64,000 nucleotides of DNA from Serripes groenlandicus. Its lineage: Eukaryota > Mollusca > Bivalvia > Cardiida > Cardiidae. A program made the position numbers and the translations under genes. Shown here piece after piece: positions 59,488 to 64,000 of the stretch. The DNA lies in assembly GCA_031761405.1 (NCBI GenBank), contig JASEVX010000117.1:248001-312000 (forward strand). Reading direction: 5' to 3'. The notes under the pieces are model-generated. The model did no database searches. It was not told the origin of the DNA and saw only the letters and a program-made list of their open reading frames with translations. Every line of letters begins with the position of its first letter. Positions within the stretch are counted from its first letter, which is position 1.

Positions 59488-59694
59488 TACCCTTTCCCAC
59501 ATGCAACAAATCTTAAGCAGACGACTTTAAAAACATCTAGGCAAAAAAAATGGAAATTCTTTATAAATGAATATTAATTAAATGAAAAAAAGTGGAAATC
59601 ATTTTGGCAAAAGGAGAAATTACTGGTTTTAAGCAATTTCGCCGTCGTCTGCTGCAGAGGTGTCACAAAGCTTCTATATGTGGGTAGGGGTTTA
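59488..59694 (-). mobile_element. Old MITE
   Basis: TTTACCCTTTCCCACATGCAA at left, CTATATGTGGGTAGGGGTTTAA at right. Right hairpin arm shortened. Confidence 0.65.
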
Positions 59695-59739
59695 AGGTCA
59701 GCAGCTTTGATCTAAGTATGAGGAAAATATCTGTAATAC

Positions 59740-60075
59740 TTTGATGTGTTATTTCTTCTTTCACAATGTTTCAAAAGTCATCTGCTGCAGAAGCATTTAA
59801 ATACATGTTTATGGGGGAAAGGGTTAAATGGTTGTCCAATATGAAAAACTCTTAGTAAAACAGTGTAATATTGTGAAAATTGGAAAATAAATTTTGATTC
59901 AGAGTTTAAAATATTGTTGCAAAAGGAGAATTTGCTGGTTTTCATAATAAACAATTTATCCTTATGCCACAATGTCTTTTAAAACTCTTTTTAATATTTT
60001 TAGAGAGTTACAACATTTTGCCCTATATATTTTCAAAGTCATTTGCTGCAGATTTGTTGTACATGGGAAAGGGTA
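59740..60075. mobile_element. Two partial old MITEs
   Basis: A right end TTTATGGGGGAAAGGGTTAA (59826) and a later copy from about 59900 ending TTGTACATGGGAAAGGGT. Confidence 0.55.
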
Positions 60076-60249
60076 GTAACCAAGCAAAACGCATGACAGA
60101 GAATGGTTCAGCAAGGTCATACAAAAAAATTACTTTAAATCTATGACAACATGAGTTGAAATGATGCATCGTGGGAAATGAATCTATTTGATCAGGACAT
60201 CACAGTTTTACAATGGTCTGTGCCATTTTTTGTGTCTGTATCAATAGAT

Positions 60250-60555
60250 AACCCTTTCCCGTATAAGAAATCTGCGGCAGACGACTTTGAAAACATGCAG
60301 GCAAATATATGGAAAAGCTGTTTAACCCTTTCCCACATACAGACATTTTCTGCCATCTCTGCATCTGGGTTGACTTTTGAAAATATTCTGGCAAAAGAAG
60401 AAATTACTCATGATTCGATAATACAATGTATTGCTTTCATTCACAGAGATTTTTGCCTTGGATGGTTTCAAAGTCGTCTGCTGCAGATTTGTTGTATGTG
60501 GAAATGAAAACATTGTATTAAAAGGAGAATTTCTTTGTGTCAGCATGTGGGACAA
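60250..60555. mobile_element. Old MITE nested in another old MITE
   Basis: Left piece ATAACCCTTTCCCGTATAAGA (60250-60321) and a tail ATTGTATTAAAAGGAG...GCATGTGGGACAATTGATTAA appear split by a second copy, 60322-60503 (TTAACCCTTTCCCACATACAG to TTGTATGTGGAAATG). Confidence 0.5.
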
Positions 60556-60862
60556 TTGATTAATTTGGGCTTAACGTCTTTTTCAAAAAAATATCAGTCA
60601 TATCACGGTGGTCAGTTCACCTTCTCACGTGTTTCCTAGCTTTCTCACAACAGTAATCCACACACATACTTTCCAAGTAACTGGCTGCTTTTCCACATAG
60701 ACTGTAAGCCCATAGACTGTAAGCCCATTGGTGAAAGATGAATGATGCTTGTCACAGTGACTTTTGTCAAACATCGTCAAGAATGTTGGCCAAGCTGGGA
60801 TTCATACTCATACCCCTGGATTGACAGCCTGGTTGCTACTGACTGAGCTACCAGGGCTCGGA
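60556..60862 (-). mobile_element. Full-length tRNA-type SINE
   Basis: On the minus strand the head GAGCCCTGGTAGCTCAGTCA and box B GGGGTATGAGTATGAATCCC are followed by the conserved core and GGCGTTAAGCCC-type end. The segment ATAGACTGTAAGCCC is duplicated inside (60699, 60714). Confidence 0.8.
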
Positions 60863-61029
60863 CAAACATACAAAAATGATAGCCTTATTTGCTATTCCAA
60901 AATTGTTTTTATTCAATAGAAACATTAATTTTTTATTTTAAAGAAACAGTAATATTTCCCAGGTTTCTGAACTCTTGCCATGCTGACTTGATTTGTAGGC
61001 TCTATAGACCATTGCTGTATTGTTTGAAT
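60863..61029. other. Spacer, nothing recognised
   Basis: AT-rich sequence without element ends. Confidence 0.35.
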
Positions 61030-61202
61030 CCTTTAATCCATGCTGGCATATTTAGATGCATTTGCAGCAGAAGTCTTTTGAAAACATTGTGGCAAAAATA
61101 GAAATTGCTGCAATGTGGCAACTTGATTCAATTATTATATCTTCGATCTTTTATAAAGATTTTGTTGTCAGCTGAAATGTGTTGTATGTAGGAAAGTGTT
61201 GA
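61030..61202 (+). mobile_element. Old MITE, decayed
   Basis: TTTAATCCATGCTGGCATAT at left, GTTGTATGTAGGAAAGTGTT at right. Confidence 0.5.
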
Positions 61203-61392
61203 GATTTATAAAAAAAAAAGAAACTAATAACATATTTATATTGTATGAAAAAATAATCACAAGAAAGCCATGTTCTGTGTGTGATCACCGACCTGTTACA
61301 ATGAGAGTGAAAGATTTCATTTTGTTGATTACAATAAATTAACGTTATTAAGTCATTGGAGATTGTTTGATTGAATGTGTAACTAGACAAAT
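61203..61392. other. Spacer, nothing recognised
   Basis: AT-rich and unassigned. Confidence 0.35.
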
Positions 61393-61629
61393 GTTAACTT
61401 TTTCCCACTTACCAGACACATTTTGGACCATCTGCAGCAAACGACTTTCGAAAACAATGTGAAAAAAGGAGAAATTGCTCATTCAGAGCAATTTCTCCTT
61501 TTACCACAATATTTTCAACTCTATTATTTTTCAAAATTAAAGTTTAATCTATAGGCTTTAACCATTTATTTCCCAGCTGATTTCAAAGTTGTCTGCTGCT
61601 GCAGATTTGATTTATGATGGCAAGGGTTA
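61393..61629 (+). mobile_element. Old piggyBac-like MITE, full length
   Basis: TTAACTTTTTCCCACTTACCAG at left, TTTATGATGGCAAGGGTTAG at right. Tip GCTCATTCAGAGC. CTGCTGCTGCAG at the right arm has one extra CTG. Confidence 0.75.
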
Positions 61630-61667
61630 GAGAGACTAAATGTCAGGCTAAAAGGTTCACTTTTCAA

Positions 61668-61886
61668 TTAACTTTTTCCCACATACGTCAAATCTGCAGA
61701 AGATGATATTAAAAACATCTGGGCTCAAAAAAAGAACATCTGTATTAATGAAAGTGTAATTATTGAAAACCTCAGGTTAAAAGTTGAAAATGCTCAGCAA
61801 GAGCAATTTCCCCATTTGTCAGCATGTTTCCAAAAGTCATCTGCTGCAGATGAATCAACATGCATCTGAATGTGGGAAATGGTTAG
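61668..61886 (-). mobile_element. Old piggyBac-like MITE
   Basis: TTAACTTTTTCCCACATACGT at left, GAATGTGGGAAATGGTTAG at right. Tip GCTCAGCAAGAGC. Confidence 0.7.
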
Positions 61887-62017
61887 ACATCTTCCTGATA
61901 GATAAGTAATCTTTCAAAAAATTTGATAACAAATGGGGAACTTTTTCCTTGCTTAATCCCCCGTAATATTATTAAAAACTTGTCTGCTGCATTGGCTTCT
62001 TCTGTCATCTGACTCTG

Positions 62018-62213
62018 GAACGCCTTAGTGGTGTAGTGGTTGAGTATCTGCCTTGGGTGCAGATTCGATCTGCAACCTGATCATTCAAAAGACTTTAAAA
62101 AAAATGGTGGTTATGGTTTTCCCTCCTTTGCTCTCAGGTGTGTGGAGTAACTGACTCACTGGTGTCATGATATATTAGACCAGTTGTACTGGTAACTTTC
62201 CCAGGAATATTGT
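62018..62213 (+). mobile_element. tRNA-derived SINE, decayed
   Basis: GCCTTAGTGGTGTAGTGGTT (A box), TGCAGATTCGATCTGCAACC (B box region), CTGGTAACTTTCCCAGGAAT. Same family as 22724-22971. The 3' end is cut by the next MITE. Confidence 0.65.
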
Positions 62214-62444
62214 TTAACCCTTTCCCTCATATAGACACTTTCTGATGCCTCTGCATCAGACAGCTTTTGGAAAAAAACATAGTGACAAAAGAAGAAATTG
62301 CTCAAAATGAGCAATTTCTCCTTTTACCACAATGTTTACCACTTTTAGTTGTAGGTTATCCATTAAATTATAGAGATTTTCTATTTGTTGACAAAATATG
62401 TTCAAAGTGATCTGTTGCAGATTTATTGTATGTGGTAAAGGGTA
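62214..62444 (+). mobile_element. piggyBac-like MITE, young type, 231 bp
   Basis: TTAACCCTTTCCCTCATATAG. Tip GCTCAAAATGAGC. The right end is altered to ATGTGGTAAAGGGTAA. Confidence 0.8.
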
Positions 62445-62660
62445 AAAAAAAAAACCTTAAAACAAACAAATCAAACCCATCTGAAGAAAACAAATGAACA
62501 TTGTGGATATTGGATATATCTCTTTTTGCCAATATGTTTTCGACTCTGTATGAAGTCTATATAAGTAATCTTTCCATTTGTCACAATGTTTTCAACTCCA
62601 TATTTTTGTCTAGATGTTTTTAAAGTCGTCTGCTGTAGATTTGTTGTCTGTTTGAAACAG

Positions 62661-62875
62661 TTAACGCTTTCCAACATACAACAAATCTACAGCAGACGAC
62701 CTTGAGAACAAAAATCTAGACAAAAATAAAATATCTATGGAAGAAAGACAGATTTTTTAATAGAATAAATTTGAAAACTTATAATATTAGCAATTTCTCC
62801 TTTATAGCCACAATGTTTTTAAAAGCCATCTGCTACAGATGTGTCAAAATACTTCTACAGGAGGGAAAGGGTTAA
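62661..62875 (-). mobile_element. Old piggyBac-like MITE
   Basis: TTAACGCTTTCCAACATACAA at left, ACAGGAGGGAAAGGGTTAA at right. Left hairpin arm lost. A further MITE right-arm fragment precedes it (62530-62660). Confidence 0.7.
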
Positions 62876-62902
62876 CAGAATTGTTTTTAAGTTAATCATG
62901 CA

Positions 62903-63114
62903 ATAACCCTTTCCCTCATATAGACGCTTTCTGACGCCTCTGCAGCAGACGGCTTTTTGAAAACATATTGACAAAAGAAGAAATTGCACAAAACGTGCAA
63001 TTTCTCCTTTTGCCACAATGTTTTCCACTTTTCTTCATAGGTTATCCATTCAATTATGAAGATTTTCTATGTTTTGACAAAATACATTCAAAGTCGTATG
63101 AGGGAAAGGGATAA
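62903..63114 (+). mobile_element. piggyBac-like MITE, young type, right arm deleted
   Basis: ATAACCCTTTCCCTCATATAG. Tip GCACAAAACGTGC. AAAGTCGTATGAGGG shows loss of CTGCTGCAGAATTGTC between two GTC copies. Confidence 0.85.
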
Positions 63115-63380
63115 GCTCTATTCATAGGTACATTTCTAAGTGACATAGTTTGAGAATGAAAATAGGCAATTACACTGAAAGGTATTTTAGCTGTTCTTCA
63201 ATCCGTCAATTATTAATTAGCAATTTTACTGCCGACAAGAAGAAATATTTGGATGTAATTTGTTTTTCTTCGTCAGTGTTTACAATTTGTGCTTGAGAAA
63301 GTGTAGAAAGTGTGTTTTAAAGGATTATTATGACTTTTTTAAAAATGAAAACATGTTGAATCTGTGACTCCATCATATGC
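63115..63380. other. Spacer, nothing recognised
   Basis: No coding or repeat signal. Confidence 0.35.
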
Positions 63381-63381
63381 G

Positions 63382-63562
63382 TTAACCACTTTCCTACATA
63401 AAACAAATCTACAGCAGACAACTTTGACAATATCTGAACAAAAATATGGACATTCTATAAATGAAAGTATAAATATAGAAAAGAGTTGAAAACATTGTGG
63501 CAAAAGGTGAAATTCAAAAGTCGTCTGCTGCAGATGCATCAAAATTAGTCTGGAAGTGGGCT
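63382..63562 (-). mobile_element. Old MITE, hairpin right arm lost
   Basis: TTAACCACTTTCCTACATAAA at left. GAAATTCAAAAGTCGTCTGC skips the second hairpin arm. The right end is GGAAGTGGGCTG. Confidence 0.6.
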
Positions 63563-63628
63563 GTCATTGTAGTGTTATAGTAGAGCTTACCCGATACCTG
63601 ATAGGAAGTTTTTATATTTGTCTGGTTT

Positions 63629-64000
63629 TTAGCTCCACAGGCTGAAAGCCAGTCGAGCTTATGTCATGGCAAATTGTCCGTTGTGCGTGCGTTAACTTTT
63701 TGCTTCAAACAACTTCTCCTCCCTAACCACTTGGCCAATTAGGATGAAACTTCATAGGAAGCATCCTCTCAATGTCCTCTCCTGAATTCCTTATCTTTTT
63801 TTGGATCCATGCAAAATTCTGGTTTGCATGGCAACCGAAAGAAAAAAATAGTGTAAACTTAAAAAATCTTCTTCTCCGAAAGTGTCTGGCCGATTTCCAA
63901 ATAATTTTGTAGAAATGTTCCTTGGGTGACCCTCTATCAGATTCCTTCAAGCCAAGTTGATTGGACGAAAAACATGGCCGCCAGGGGGCGGGGCTATTTT
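63629..64000 (+). mobile_element. HINE-like element running off the window
   Basis: 5' end TAGCTCCACAGGCTGAAAGCC...GTCGAGCTTATG is a variant stem-loop. Beyond it the post-5' segment (CTTCTCCTCCCTAACCACTT) and a 167-bp-type unit (TGTTCCTTGGGTGACCC, CATGGCCGCCAGGGGGCGGG) are as at 51072-52023. Confidence 0.8.

Overview
This is an AT-rich animal genomic window, most likely from a bivalve or another lophotrochozoan mollusc. The evidence is short exons separated by very long introns with GT/AG borders, tRNA-derived SINEs, and many elements built like the bivalve pearl / Helentron-derived (HINE/DINE-1) repeats. No bacterial-type operon, rRNA gene or CRISPR array is present. One gap of exactly 200 N lies at 473-672.

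Gene content: one plus-strand gene can be read. Ten exons (15945-16172, 21653-21769, 24005-24151, 33916-34086, 37454-37522, 38038-38154, 41341-41472, 45258-45338, 47286-47375, 48187-48300) give 1,266 nt, or 422 codons, of coiled-coil-rich protein. Every exon begins and ends in phase 0. From 24005 onward the order of segments follows the Janus kinase and microtubule-interacting protein (JAKMIP/Marlin) family: KPL.EKNK, then LRAQVLEQ, an acidic Ser block, EHHALQ, a SWVKEKDEL block and LEFIILE. Neither the start nor the end of the gene is in the window. A further 30-nt candidate exon lies at 30925-30954.

Region by region: 1-5815 is a non-coding unit of about 5.3 kb flanked by 480-bp direct repeats, with a SINE and a MITE inserted in it. 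6.4-15.9 kb holds MITEs and nested DNA elements. 15.9-48.3 kb is the gene, with introns made almost wholly of repeats. 48.4-50.4 kb is a HINE-like element with 178-bp tandem units. 50.5-57.6 kb is a composite array of HINE-like elements alternating with a 112-114 bp unit, and is split by a 1.4-kb insertion. 57.6-64 kb holds MITEs, a 845-bp pogo/Tigger-like element, SINEs and the start of another HINE-like element.

Two repeat systems dominate. The first is a piggyBac-like MITE: TTAA target, ends CCCTTTCCCTCATA, a 31-bp internal hairpin, and exactly 230 bp in twelve copies. Dozens of older copies are also present. The second is a set of sequence-unrelated elements that share one layout: a 5' stem-loop, a GTCC-type microsatellite, tandem units of 145-180 bp, an inverted copy of the 5' end, a 3' hairpin and a TTGTT end. 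Insertions lie in T runs. A probable empty site and compensatory changes between ends are visible within the window.
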